DNA from: Gordius sp. MW1
Taxonomy: Eukaryota; Nematomorpha; Gordioida; Gordea; Gordiidae
Direction: 5' to 3'
Length of the DNA stretch: 64,000 bases
Assembly (NCBI GenBank): GCA_964036665.1
Contig: OZ038526.1
Location: forward strand, 25,730,001 to 25,794,000
The position numbers were made by a program, and so were the translations under genes. Positions 21,410 through 33,330 of this stretch are shown here, piece after piece; position 1 is the stretch's first letter, and the number at the start of each line of letters is the position of its first letter. A model generated the notes under the pieces. That model was not told the DNA's origin, made no database searches, and saw nothing but the letters and a program-made list of their open reading frames with translations.

Positions 21410-24000
21410 CCCACTCAGTTACCTTACAACCTATCCAGGCCGGGCCCCTACTATTTTTTGTAACAAAAAGCCCGTCCAGCAATCGTCATTTAGGGACCCG
21501 GCCAAGCCGTGCATTAGGATTGAAATCCATCTATGACTATTATTTTTTGTTAATTGAATTAAAATTGATCTTATTATTGAAGACACATCTATAAATCAAT
21601 TTGTTTAAAAAAGCACTAGAATTAACCAACATTTATATATTTAATTACTCGAAGTTATGGCCGGCTTGTTCTTGGTTGGTACAGGAGCTAATAGAATTCA
21701 ATAAAAAATTATAGCATTTTAGCTTTTAATTGATTGCTATGTAATTTAGAAATATAGTTTTTTTATTAAACGTTTGGCTTGGATCGAATTTGGGTTAGGT
21801 TTCATTTGCCGGTTAGTAATAAAAAACAATCGTTAGAAAATTATATAAATATATTATATAATTTTGCAAGCCGAACTCGGGCCTTAGTTATATCTAGGTA
21901 GGGGCCAGCCCGCCTGGTCATCTTATGGCTCGTGTAGGCTCGACCCTGATTTTTAACAAAAAGCCCGTCTAAGCTCAGCTCGCGCGCCGGGCTTAGGCCC
22001 ATTTAAGGACCGGGTCTGGCCTTATATGATTTTAAGATTGAAATTCATCTAAGACTATCATTTTTATTAATTGAATCACAATTAATCCCATCATTGTTTA
22101 AAAAACACTACTAAAATTAAACTATTATATATCTGCTTACTTGAAGGTATGGTTGGTTTGATATTGGTTGGTACGAGAGCTAGTAGAATTTGATAAAAAA
22201 TAGCATTTTAGCTTTTATTAATTGCTATGCATTTATGAGATATTATTTTTTATTAAACGTTTGGCCTGGATCGAATTTGGGTTGGGTTTCAATGGTCGGT
22301 TGGTAGCTAATTAAAAACAATCGTTGAAAATTTACTATGAATAATTTATATATAAATTTGCAAGGCAAATCCCAGCCTTAAAGGCAGGGTCGAGCCCGCT
22401 TGGTTATCTTATGGCCCGTGTAGCCTCGACCCTTGTAGGTCCGTGCCTAAAAATTTTTTTAACAAAAGTTTAAGCCCAGCCCGCGAGCCAGGCTTTTAGG
22501 CCCATTCAGAGACCGGGTCGGGCCTTGTATGACTTTTAGGAATTCATCTAAGACTATCATTTTTAATAATTGAATCACAATTAATCTCATCATTGTTTGA
22601 AAAACACTAAATTATATATCTGCTTACTCGAAGGTATGGTTGGTTTGATATTGGTTGGTACGAGAGCTAGTAGAATTTGATAAAAAGTTCTATATCACAT
22701 TTTGGCATTTTATTATCATATATTAATATTTATATTTTATTAAACGTTTGGCCTGGTTCGATGGGGTGGGCTTCATTAATGGTTTGGTGACTATTAAAAA
22801 GTAATCATTAGAATTTTAGTTTAAATTTATAATATAATTTTGCAAGCCGAAGCAGGACCTTAGTTTTATCCATAGACTAGATAGACTGCTCATCAACGCA
22901 CAAAATGTGTACCCTTTTTCCACCATTTTAATGTTAACATGATAAAGTGATTATATAGATATAGTAATTTTTGTGAATAAAAGAATCTTTAAAGGGTAAA
23001 TAAAAAAAATATTGATTGGGTAGATATTAAAAACTGCATTCTAAAATAAATATAAATTACACATTACATAAAAATTAAAAATGTAAAAACTGTGATGAAA
23101 GTTTGTTTAATAATATAGCGTCATCTTTATTTTGTATCATATTAATTTATTGACGTTCGTTCAAATTTATAAACTAGTGAGGAAGGTAAATTGCTTGTTA
23201 TAGCTCAAAATAACATGGTTGTTGAAATACACCAGTTGTTGTCTTCAAAATGGAGGAAAATTTGACACACAATTTACCATATGGAACATACGGCATGAGC
23301 AGTCTATCTAATCTATGTTTTATCTAAGCAAGACCCGAGTCCGCTTGGTTATCTTATGACCCGCGTAGGCCCGACCCTAATATTTAGACAAAAAGCCTGT
23401 ACAAGCAGCTCGCGGGCTGGGCTTTTAGACCCATTCGAGACGGGGCCGAGCCTTGAAGGACTTTAAGATAGAAATTTATCTAAGCTATATTTTTGTACTG
23501 ATTCACAATTAATATTACCATAAACATATTTATATATTAATTTAATCAAAAAATAAAATTAAACCACTCATATATATATTAATTTTTGACTACTCGAAGC
23601 TATGGCAGGTTTGGTATTGGGTGGTAGAGGAGCTAGTAGAATTCAATAAAATATTCTATATAACCTCTTCGCTTTTTTATTAATTGCTATGCAATATATT
23701 TAAATCATATTTATATATTTTTTGTCAAACGTCTGGGCTGGTTCAAATTTGGGGTCGGCTTCATTGGTAAGGTGGTGGCTAATGAAAAACAATCATTAGA
23801 ATATAATATAAGTTAATTTTACATGTTTACAAGCCTAAATCAGGCCGAAGGTATATCTAAGTAAGGCCCGAGGCCGCCTGGATAAGGCCCGTCCCGATCC
23901 TAATATTATTTTTGACAAAAAACCCGCCCAAGCCCATTTCGCCGGCCGGACTTTTAACCCATCCAGGGACCGGTGTAGGGTGTTATGTCTGAGCGTGGTA
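21410..24000. repeat. tandem array of about 490-bp units with GC-rich boxes
   Basis: The anchor TTGGTTGGTACNNGAGCTA occurs at 21672, 22164, 22651 and 23617. Spacings are 492, 487 and 966; the last drops to about 512 once the MITE at 22871-23317 and its duplication are removed. Each unit carries an AT-rich half with ATTGCTATGCAATTTA-like sequence and GTTTGGCCTGG, then a GC-rich box with GCCCGCCTGG and GGCCCATTCAGG-like motifs. No ORF is conserved. Diverged single units occur at 25430-26060 and 33100-33330. Confidence 0.85.
22871..23317. mobile_element. MITE inserted in the 490-bp array
   Basis: Terminal inverted repeats are CATAGACTAGATAGACTGCT on the left and the complement of CATAGATTAGATAGACTGCT on the right. 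The flanking direct repeat is TTTTATC (7 bp), or GTTTTATC (8 bp) if the element ends one base earlier, which fits a hAT-like insertion. Removing it restores the 490-bp unit. About 447 bp, AT-rich, no ORF. Confidence 0.85.
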
Positions 24001-24423
24001 TTACTAACACCTTTGTTGATTGAGTGGTAGTGTGGTCATGTCTAATGGTACTGACTGAGTAGAGAGAGGCGTGTTTAAATAATTTGACAAATTTTAATAG
24101 ACAAAATTAATTAATTGAATGTTTAATTTCGTGTTTTTTGGTGTTTATGGGTGGGACGCCCCCGCCCCCTCAAAAAATAAACTTTGATCAAATTAGACTC
24201 TCTAAGTTTTGATTATTTATTTGTATATAATTTTAGAAATTATATAAATAAATAGACAAATTCTTAATGGTGAAATTAATTCAATGTTTGATATTGGCCT
24301 CCCCACTCGAAAAATATTTGATTAAATTAATTATATCAATAAAATTTTATTCTAAAATAGATTATATAGATATAAGACTGATTTTTAATAAACGAAAAGA
24401 AATTTATGTTTTGTTTTTTTTTT

Positions 24424-24435
24424 GGGGGGGGGGGG
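24424..24435. repeat. run of 12 G after a T run
   Basis: A homopolymer pair (T then G) ends an AT-rich stretch at 24100-24435 in which I see no gene. Similar G or C runs occur at 5793, 10280, 14488, 39513 and 62035. Exact lengths may be unreliable. Confidence 0.6.
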
Positions 24436-24513
24436 TAATTAAGTTTAGTTAAAGGGAGGAAAGATTTGTTGCCTATTCGAAAATAATGTTTCACTATTAA
24501 CACTAAAGGAGAA

Positions 24514-24880
24514 GCAGAGGTCAGATTTGTTTAGAAATTTCCGTCCGAACCCGGCCCGATTCAATTTTTTAACTTCATTGCCCGCCCGACCCATCTAAGT
24601 GTCCGCCCGGGCAGCCCGAATCGTTAAAGCTGCCCAAATCGTCCGGACCTAAATATTAAATTTGCCCGTTCGTCCCGAATTTATGCGATCCCAAACAGAG
24701 GTGAGTTTTTTTTAAATTTTTCTGTTTGAATCTGCCCCTGTCCAAATTTTTGACTAAACTGTCCTCCTGTACCCTTCTAAGTGTCCGCTCGGCCATGCCT
24801 GGACCATTGGAGCTGTCCAGCCCGGTTAATTTAATTTGCCCGTTAGACCCGAATTTATGCGATTCCAAAATCTTTCAACC
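24514..24880. repeat. two adjacent GC-rich repeat units starting CAGAGGT
   Basis: CAGAGGTCAGATTTGTTTAG at 24515 and CAGAGGTGAGTTTTTT at about 24694 each lead into blocks rich in CCCG (for example CCGAACCCGGCCCG). Both units contain CCCGAATTTATGCGAT near their ends. They resemble the start of the hAT-like MITE at 37242-37624. Reading frames across them are low-complexity by-products. Confidence 0.55.
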
Positions 24881-25429
24881 ACCAAAAAATGGTCACAAAA
24901 TTTTTGCTAATGCATTTAGGTTAATAAAAAATTATTTCAATTAGTAATACTTACTTTGCTATAGAATTCAATGGAGAATATATTTATTTGAAGCAAAAAA
25001 AGAATGTTTGTGAATTAATTATGTATTATAAAAATAAGTAATAGCATGGATAAGGGAATATAAGGGGCGAATATGAGGCAAAAAAAGAATGATATGGACA
25101 TTTATTATTATAGAAATTATAAATAAGTAATAGCGTAGATTAGGGAATAAATAAGGCGAATTGAACCAAATTTTATTTGTTAAAAAAATTAAATGAATTA
25201 TAATTAAACACTTATATGTGCATACATGGTGTAAAAATGGCATGACGCCTTTGTTTTATGCTTAGACGGCACACATGTGTATTAAGAACAATGAAATGGC
25301 TACATAAATATAACTATTTTGATCTTTTTCATAAACGCCGAGATTTAACTTGGGGGTGGCAGCATTCGCGATATACAATCTAATAAAAAAGTAACACGAT
25401 AATATACTATGATCTATTTAATTATGCCG

Positions 25430-26060
25430 AATTGCCCGAACCTTATCGCCCGCCTGGATCCTCCGGAAAATTATAATTTAAGACAGCGGCCCGACCCGGC
25501 GGGGCATTTCTGGCCTCTGAGGAGAAGCGTGTGTAGAGTAAATGAATCACAAATCACCCAATCAAAAGGAGTGTTAGCATTACGGCGCTCAGACTTACCA
25601 TCTTGCACCAGGCCGGGAGGTGTTTTAAGATTGAAATTCATCAAAAAATTTTATTTTTGTTAATTAATTATAATTAGTTTTATTAGTATGTGCAAATCAA
25701 TTAATGAACAATTTCAATAAAGCACTAAAATAAACCCACTCATTAATAGATATATGGGTACTTAAAGCTATGATTGGTTTGTTATTAGTTGGTACAAGAG
25801 CTATTAAGAATTGATAAAAATCTATATAGCATTTTAGATTTTTATTAATTACTATGCAATTTATATGCTATGCAATTTATGAGCTTTAAATATCGTATAT
25901 ATTTATATATCAAACTTTTGGCCTGGTTCATATTTGGGGTCGGCTTGATTGGTGGCTTGGTGGCTAATTAAAAACAATCGTAATATAAATTTATTAAATA
26001 TTTTTGCAAGGCGAAGCCATACAGAGACATGGCCAGGCAGAGGAGACCTAAGGTTGAAAT
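25430..26060. repeat. diverged 490-bp repeat unit
   Basis: Contains TTAGTTGGTACAAGAGCTAT, a TTGGCCTGGTTC segment and GC-rich GGCCCGACCCGGCGGGGC, in the order seen in the main array. The stretch between 24881 and 25430 shows no gene. Confidence 0.65.
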
Positions 26061-26241
26061 TCATCAAAAACTATTATTTTATGTCAGTTGAATCATAATT
26101 AATCTCATTATTTTAAACAATTTAATCAAACTTTATCCTTAGGACCTCACAAGCGGTAGTGGGCTACCCCCGCGCAACTAACTAGTCCTTTGAACCTTGC
26201 TAGCGCCCCCGGGCCCGTGTTGATTTTGCGGAGACTTAAAC

Positions 26242-26444
26242 TAGTGTTGTAAAAACGGCTTGGTTTTGTTTGGTCGACCTTTGTTTTAGTCGACTAAACA
26301 TAAACAGACCAATGGTTTGACCAAAATACCTTTGGTCTTTTTATGCGACTAAGAAAAACTGACCAAAAAGCCTTCGATCGAATTATGTTTAGGTGACCAA
26401 AACCAAAGTTCGACCAAAAAAAACCAAGCCGTTTTTGCAACACT
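26242..26444. mobile_element. hAT-like MITE, uninterrupted copy
   Basis: 203 bp bounded by TAGTGTTGTAAAAACGGC and the complement of TAGTGTTGCAAAAACGGC; nearly the whole element folds back on itself (GGTTTTGTTTGGTCGACCTT against its complement). The flanks ACTTAAAC and ACTTAGTC match at 6 of 8 positions, compatible with a decayed 8-bp duplication. Same family as 17832-18308. Confidence 0.8.
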
Positions 26445-27254
26445 AACTTAGTCTTTTCCACACTTCGAGGAGAAGCAGTTTAATTGCATTGCAATTTAAG
26501 CGATAGTGAAAACAAACGGTGCCTTATGTTTTAGGGCTGATGGAGTGGCTACCTCCAAGCAGACATCGGCTGCTTACAGTTATTAAGAATTATAGGTGAA
26601 AAAGTTTACAATGAGAGGAGCTTATTGACAATCGGTTATGGTTTGTTTAAATTCCTATCCCTCCTTTAAATTACTCGGTTTAAAAAGCAGTATGTCTAGG
26701 CAAGTTAACAATAAGGTGGAACTGGCTACGAGGAAGGGAGCATTTTTATTCATTTTTTAATTAATTTTCAAAAAAATAATCAATTTAGATTTAAGAAACA
26801 AAGTTGAGGCCAAAAATCAAAAAGAACTTTAGGATCGGGTGAGGGTCAGACAAACCAAACTTAAACCGCTATTTATGGGCTCACTATCGACGAGAACTGA
26901 TTATTCGAGTCGGTCGTAGAGGTCGTATAAGTGTCCTGTCCAATATGTTAATTTATAATTGAGAGTTACCATATTTGTGAAATATTTGTCTAAAAACCAA
27001 AATAAAAATGACCGTTGTTTGATTTTAATTTGTTTAACCCCGCCCCGAGGATTCTTTTTCGTTTTTAGGGCTTAACTGACTTGTTTTGTAAATCACATCT
27101 GATTATTTTTTTTAACATTTATTTAAAAATGAATATAAATATTTCTCTCCCTGAAGCATTTCCCCCCTATTGCTAATTTTAAATTTGCTTAGGTGTACTG
27201 CTTTATAATTTCAGTTATTTAGAGGAGTAATAGGAATTTAAACACACCATTGGC
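26445..27254. other. sequence without a recognisable gene
   Basis: Mixed composition, somewhat less AT-rich than average. No ORF, domain or terminal repeats recognised before homology to the RTE element starts at about 27255. Confidence 0.4.
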
Positions 27255-28115
27255 TAGGACAGACCAAAGGAGGCAAAGCTATGAATAGGGAACTATGGTG
27301 GTGGGATCAATCGGTTAGGGATTTCATCGAAAGAAAGAAAAATCTATATAGACGGTGGCATAAATGAAAAAAGTCGGAGGATTATCAAGAGTATAGGGAC
27401 GCAAAGATGGCGGCAAAAAAGCGTTGCAATAGCGAACAATGCCTCGTACACCGAGATGGCAAACAACTGGATCATAAAGGAGGCGATAGGCTTATGAAAA
27501 AATTGGCCAAGATAAGGGAGAAGGAAAGTCGCGATGTCGGAGTTCTTTAAATAGTCAAAAACGAGAAGGGTCAAACCTTATTCAAGCCGAAGGAAGTGAT
27601 GGAAACGTAGAAATGATATTTTAAGAACAGTATGAATATTGCAAATGACAAGAAGTCCCTTCCCAAAATTAAGCCAAATATAAGTATGGTCGAGTTTTCA
27701 GGAGCATGAAGGTAAGACACAAATGAACAAGATGCAAAAAGGAAAATCAAATGGCCCAGATGGAATACCTATGGAAGCATTGCTCGGATGTCGTGAAGAA
27801 CGAGTCACCACCATGACGAACCTTCTTAACAGGATATTGGTAGAAGAGCGAATTCTTAATCGATGGAGAGCAAGCACGATTATACCCTTATTTAAAGGCA
27901 AAGGAGACCCTCAAGACTGTGGCAATTACAGAGGTATCAAGCTAACTTGCCGACTTGAAGCTCATGGAAAGGATCTTACTAACAAGGCTGGAAAACTAGG
28001 TGGAAACATCGGCTAACCAATTCGGATTTGTGGTCGGCAAATCCACAACCCAATCTTCGCACTAAGATAAATGATGGATAAGTATGGTGAAAAGAAGAAA
28101 GACCTACATATGGTC
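27255..28115 (+). pseudogene. 5'-truncated RTE-like retrotransposon, left part
   Basis: Starts abruptly at the equivalent of the linker between endonuclease and reverse transcriptase in the 43896-46973 element ([13 protein letters not shown]) and runs into the RT ([34 protein letters not shown]). Multiple frameshifts and stops make it non-functional; small open pieces are 27723-28016. The copy is cut at 28115 by a Gypsy element and resumes at 31688. Confidence 0.9.
28111..28115. repeat. target-site duplication of Gypsy element 1, left
   Basis: TGGTC here and again at 31688-31692, directly outside the two LTRs. One copy belongs to the interrupted RTE sequence CATATGGTCTTTATAG. Confidence 0.9.
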
Positions 28116-28363
28116 TGTAGAGGATAATTGACGAAATGTAACTTACGCTTAAGTTCTATCATACTGGTGGAGTAAAAGACAACGCAACAGATGTCATTAT
28201 CTTCCTTATCGCGTGATATTTCCTTATCGCGTGATATATATAGCTTTTATCGCGATTATTCTCGTTGTTATACATATTTTCTCGCGTACATATATTTGCA
28301 TGTCTCTCGCGTTTCTTGTAAAAGTAAATTGTGTTCTAATAAAAGTTGTGTAGAACAACAACA
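28116..28363 (+). repeat. 5' LTR of Gypsy element 1
   Basis: Begins TGTAG and ends CAACA. Contains TATCGCGTGATAT twice, further TATCGCG or TCTCGCG motifs, a TATATATA box and an AATAAA signal. By eye it differs from the 3' LTR at about eight positions plus one 4-base indel. Confidence 0.92.
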
Positions 28364-28427
28364 TTGGCGTCGTCGTCACTTGAACCTACCGGGAAATTAG
28401 CCTAAAGAGATTATTCTGGTTTACATT

Positions 28428-28969
28428 ATGGATTTATTCCGGTTATCCGATGCTATTAAAACATTCATAATGCAATTCGAGGCCAACATCAAGGCGCAAT
28501 CAGGGACGTTATCGGATACCCAGAAAACGTGCAGATTCCTAAGTTCGTTATCGGCGGAGGCATTTAAGGTTATCGCGGACGACGCGTACCCGGATAACCC
28601 TACTGAATGGACTTTCGAGGAAGCGACCAAGAGGCAAGGAGAGTATTTAAAGGGCATACCTGCCCGCTGGCGCAGAGATTCAGGTTTGGAAATATTCGTC
28701 AAATGCCCGGGGAGGAACTTATGCGTTATATTCGAAGACTAAAGGAAGGATCAAACCACTGCGGTTTTCATTCCGCAGAATTGTCGGCCAGGATGCTCGA
28801 TCAGCTGATTTTAGGGCTCTGCGACCCAACGGTGCAGGCTTCGTTGATGGCCGAAGAGGACCTCAAATTGGACAAGGCAGTGGAGATCGCCTTAGGTCGG
28901 GAGGCTATCGGCGAAAGCCTGAGGACGATGCACCTACCAGGGACGAGGCGTTCACGGTCGAAGCGATGA
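28428..28969 (+). pseudogene. Gypsy element 1 gag, frameshifted
   Basis: Starts MDLFRLSDAIKTFIMQF and includes AQSGTLSDTQKTCRFLSSL and then, in another frame, GSNHCGFHSAELSARMLDQL and LGLCDPTVQASLMAEEDL, typical of Ty3/Gypsy capsid helices (ELxARxxDQxILGL). The frame changes at about 28690-28740. No clear zinc knuckle was seen before the protease. Confidence 0.8.
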
Positions 28970-31440
28970 GGGCAGGCCCGAGTATGACCAGGTTCGGCCA
29001 TGCTTTAGATATATTGACTATTGATGTATATATTAATAACACCTTAATAACTTTTCTTATGGACACGGGATCCACCGTTACAATCGTGCCGGCCAACTTG
29101 TGGAAGGAGCGTTTACCGGTGCAAACAAATCCGACTTCCGTACACGCGCGGCGGCAAGGAGATAAAGATTATCGGGGACGTAATAGCCGAGGCCCGGCTC
29201 GGTCCCACCCGGAGACACCTGCCGCTGTTCGTAACGGACGTAAGTGGCCCGCCGTTACTCGGGACAAACTGGATAAAGGAGTTCGGAAAGGACGTCTGGG
29301 AGCTAGCCCGATGGAATTCGCGAGCCGTCATGGAGCAATACGTAGTGAATTTCGTCGAGGAGAAGGCCCCAAAAGAACCGCGCGTAACCATGGGACACGT
29401 CGAAGAGATGGTGCGGCGGATGACGGGGCAGGAGGGGACAATTCCGCAGGCGGTACGGGACATTAAAGTGGACGTGCCGATAGAAACCGGGGTTAAGCCA
29501 GTATTCATTCCCGCGCGGCGAGTGCCCTTAGCATGGAGGAGGGAGGTCGAAGAAGAGTTGGACAAGTGGTTGAAAGATGACGTGATCGCGCCAGTCGAGT
29601 ATTCCCGTTGGGCAAGCCCGTTGGTGCCAGTTCGGAAGAATGACGGGAAACTCAGACTTTGCATCGACTATCGTTTTACAGTTAACAAATATGCGCAAGG
29701 ATTACGGTACCCGCTTCCCAGGATTGACGATTTGCTCACTAAATTGGAAAACGCAGCGTACTTCACGAAAATTGATCTGGCCAAGGCGTACCACCAATTG
29801 GGCGTGAGCTGGGAAACAAGCCTCTTTCTAACAATTTCAACGCACAAGGGACTTTTTAGAGTCAAGCGAATGCCATTTGGACTTAATTGTGCACTAGCCA
29901 TTTTCCAGAAAACTATGGATCAATTATTTGGGGGCATGGAAGGTGTGGTGGTATACATGGACGACTTATTGATAGTGGGTGATTCAGAGGAGGTCCACAA
30001 CAGCCGATTGCATAAAGTGCTCACCAAGTTGCAAAAATGAGGTTTTTGACCAAACTTTTCCAAAACGGTGATTGGTGTAACACAAGTGACGTTCTTGGGA
30101 TACATTATCAGCAACCAAGGAATAAAGGTGAATGACGAGAAGGTTAAAGTGGTTAGCGATTGGGGACAGCTAACTAACAAAACGGAAGTTAAATTTTTTT
30201 GTGGGCTGACGTCGTACTTCGCAAAGTTTTTCAGAGATTACGCCCAGTTAATACAACCCATCCAAAGGTTAACAAGAGCGAATGTAGCCTTCCACTGGGA
30301 CGAAGAGCAACAGTTAGCTTTCGGAAACATCAAGAATGCGCTCGTTACCGCACCAGTATTAGCCTATTTCAACGGATATTGGGAGACGGGGTTAGTAGTC
30401 GATGCGTTTTTGCAACAGCGACCGCCAGGTGGAGAGTGGAGAGTGGTGGCGTACGCGTCAAGAGCTCTAAGCGAGGTGGAGGAGCGATACTCTACGATCG
30501 AGCGCGAGGCTTTGGCCGTCGTCTGCGGACTAAAGAAATTTAATGATTTTGTTCAGGGAAGGAAGATCATTCTAATAACGGACCACAAGCCGTTGATTTA
30601 CATATTTGATCAAAGCAAGAGAGGGAAAGAGCAATGGTCTCCTCGCCTTACACGTTGGGCGATATTCGTATCGGGTTACGCGGCCAAATTCGTTTACAAT
30701 AAAGGTAAGGATAACGCGGCCGACTTTTTATCTAGACAACCAAGCGAACAGGCCTTCCAAGTTACCGAAGAGGTGCTAGAGGATACCACGAACGCGTTTA
30801 TCTCAATGGAAGTTGTACAACAATACACCGCCACCGACAAGACATTATGGCAGCTCAAAGAGTGGATTAGGGGTACGCGCGATACAACAGTAGTGGTAGG
30901 GCCAATGCTACACTACCAAAAGTACCTACCTAAGCTGCACGAATCAAGGGGAGTGATTTTTTACAAGGGCCGAAGGTTAGTGGTGCCAATGAGGCTAAGA
31001 TACAGGGTGTTACAAAGATTACACCAGGGCCACGTGGGGGGGGGGGTCAAAAGGATGCTGCAGGTAGCGGCACAATATGTTTGGTGGCCATCCTTAACGC
31101 GGGACATCTCAGACCTAACGAAGAGTTGCAGGAGGTGCAACATCACGGCCGCCGCAGCGAAAATGGCGCCTTTGATTAAGTGCGATGAGAACGCTAAACC
31201 TTGGACCTAAGTTCATGTCGATTTATTCGGGCCGGTGCGGGGTAGATCCTATTTAGTTATGGTGGACAGCGGGACGAAGTGGGTCGAGGTTTTCAAGCTA
31301 GAGGGTACATCAACCGAAGTAATAATCAATAAGCTGTCCGAAGCGTTAGCGAGGTTTGGAAACCCGCCTGAAGGTAGATACCCACGCCAGGTACGACAGG
31401 CCCCAAGCTACCTAAAACACTATCTTTGTGGAAAGGGGGG
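28966..31440 (+). pseudogene. Gypsy element 1 pol (protease, RT, RNase H, partial integrase)
   Basis: In order: protease FLMDTGST at about 29056; RT with WASPLVPVRKNDGK, FTKIDLAKAYHQL, MPFGL and an intact YMDDLL at about 29955; RT thumb FLGYIISNQGIK; RNase H with YASRALSEVEERYSTIEREA and TDHKPL; integrase zinc finger H-H-C-C (HQGHVGGG then CRRCN) at about 31020-31140. Breaks: frameshift after the protease, frameshift at about 30040, an in-frame TAA just before VHVDLFGP (31210), and loss of the rest of the integrase core after FGNPPE (31371), so the second Asp and Glu are missing. Confidence 0.9.
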
Positions 31441-31443
31441 AAG

Positions 31444-31687
31444 TGTAGACGATAATTGACGAAATGTAACTTACGCTTAAGTTCTATCATATTAGTGGAG
31501 TAAAAGACAACGCAACAGATGTCATTATCTTATCGCGTGATATTTCCTTATCGCGTGATATATATAGCTTTTATCGCGATTATTCTCGTTGTTATACATA
31601 TTTTCTCGCGTACATATATTCGCATGTCTCTCGCGTTCCTTGTAAAAGTAAATTGTGTTCTAATAAAAGTTGTAAAGAACTACAACA
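31444..31687 (+). repeat. 3' LTR of Gypsy element 1
   Basis: Begins TGTAGACGATAATTG and ends ACTACAACA, followed by the TGGTC duplication. Carries AATAAA near its end. It is 4 nt shorter than the 5' LTR. Confidence 0.92.
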
Positions 31688-32715
31688 TGGTCTTTATAGA
31701 CTTGGAGAAAGCTTATGACACGGTTCCCCGCGTTTGATATGGTGGTGCTTTAGAAAACAAAATATCCCTGACTCATAGGCTTATGATAAATATTTATGAA
31801 GCCTCAAACTCTTGCGTTAAGATGACAGTTGGAGACTCTAAATCTTTTCGTGTTAAAAGTGGATTGCATCAAGGATCTGCTTTAATTCCCTTTTTATTTA
31901 ATATAATTATAGACACGATAAAGGGACAATCAAAAGCCATCGCCATGGTGTATGCTATGTGCCGATGATATAGTACTATGCGAAGAAACAAGGAAGAAAA
32001 TATTCGAAGAAGCCGAAAAGTGGTCAAAGCTCTTAGCTGGATATGGTTTAATCAACGATCGAAAAACGGTATACACGGAAATGAACGGTACAGGCAGCCC
32101 ATCGCTGGATGACCATCTAATGTACCCAAAAGAAGCAGGTTTACATACCTCGGCTCGATGCTACATAGTAGGAGGTTGCGCAACGAAAGTTGCCCGGATC
32201 CAAAAAGGATGGCTTAAATGGCGAAGTGTATCCGGTGTGCCACAAGAAAATCAATATGTTGAAGAGTAAAGCTTACAAATTCATTGTAAGATCGGTGTTA
32301 CTCTATGGAAGTGAAACATGGGCATTAAACACCATGTAAGGAAAGCTATTACAAGCCACAGAGATGAGAATGATACGCTGGAGCTTGAGGTATACTAAGC
32401 ACGACTATATGACCAATGACCTGCTCATGACAAAAATGGGTATTCAACCTATGGCGGACATGATTGACGAAAATCGACTATGGTGGTATATACTAAGAGG
32501 GACACGAATGGCGTAAATCGAAAAGTACTGGATATGGAGGTACCGGGCAAGAGAGGAAGAAGACGACCCCGTTTCACGTGGAAAGGTCAAGTCGACAAAG
32601 TTATGAAAACAAAAAAAAATTAGTCAAGATATGGCACTCATCAAGTCAAGATGGAAGAAACTAATCAAAACAAACCCCACCACTGTAGAACCAAATAATT
32701 GATAAAGAAGAAGAT
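31688..32715 (+). pseudogene. 5'-truncated RTE-like retrotransposon, right part
   Basis: Resumes at [15 protein letters not shown] and continues through LHQGSALIPFLF, the catalytic ADDIVLCEE and the C-terminal region to a 3' tail with GATAAAGAAGAAGA, the same 3' end as the intact copy. Frameshifted and interrupted by stops. Confidence 0.9.
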
Positions 32716-33099
32716 AGCCGCAAACCGAATGTCAATTTGCTTTCATTGTAACCGTTTTTTGCAGATATACTTCGTGATAACTTTAACGCCATCAGCATGG
32801 ATGTAGCCAAGTCTTTGTCTCTCAATCAAGCTCCTTTTATTTTAATCCTCGCTTAAATTCCATAGCAAATCCACTGCCTGTCTGCAAAGTGTGGCAGAGG
32901 CTGGGTTAAGTCTCACAAAATTAATTTGGGGTCCGGGGCGCTATGAGCTCCAGGGGTAGAGCTCTTGCCAGGGTCTTGTTTTAATTTTTATACAAAAATT
33001 TCTCCATATTTGTAGTTTTCTTATATAAAGCCAAAAGTTTGAGGACACTTTACGACCGATATGATATGACCCACGCTACACTTCAATTTTCAATTGAAA

Positions 33100-33330
33100 G
33101 TTTATGTTTGTTACTTAAAGCTTCGGCTGGTTTGTTATTGGTTGGTACAAGAGCTATAGAGTTTGATAAAAATTATATCATTTTAGATTTTATTAATTGA
33201 TATGTAAAAAACATATATAAATTTTTTTATTTCTAAACGTTTGGCCTGGTTCGAATTTGGGATGGGCTTTATTGGTGGATCGATGACTAATGAAAAACAA
33301 GCGTTAAAATAAACATAAATTTATTATATG
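33100..33330. repeat. isolated relative of the 490-bp repeat unit
   Basis: Contains GTTATTGGTTGGTACAAGAG, AAACGTTTGGCCTGGTTCGA and GATGGGCTTTATTGGTGG, the AT-rich half of the array unit, without the GC-rich box. Confidence 0.65.

Larger units (their letters stand above)
28116..31687 (+). mobile_element. Gypsy-type LTR retrotransposon 1, decayed, nested in the RTE copy
   Basis: 3572 bp with LTRs of 248 and 244 bp, 5-bp target duplication, primer-binding-like TTGGCGTCGTCGTCAC after the 5' LTR and a purine tract AAAGGGGGGAAG before the 3' LTR. Gag, protease, reverse transcriptase, RNase H and the start of integrase are recognisable in that order. Frameshifts, a stop and an internal deletion in integrase mean it cannot be autonomous. 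Confidence 0.93.
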
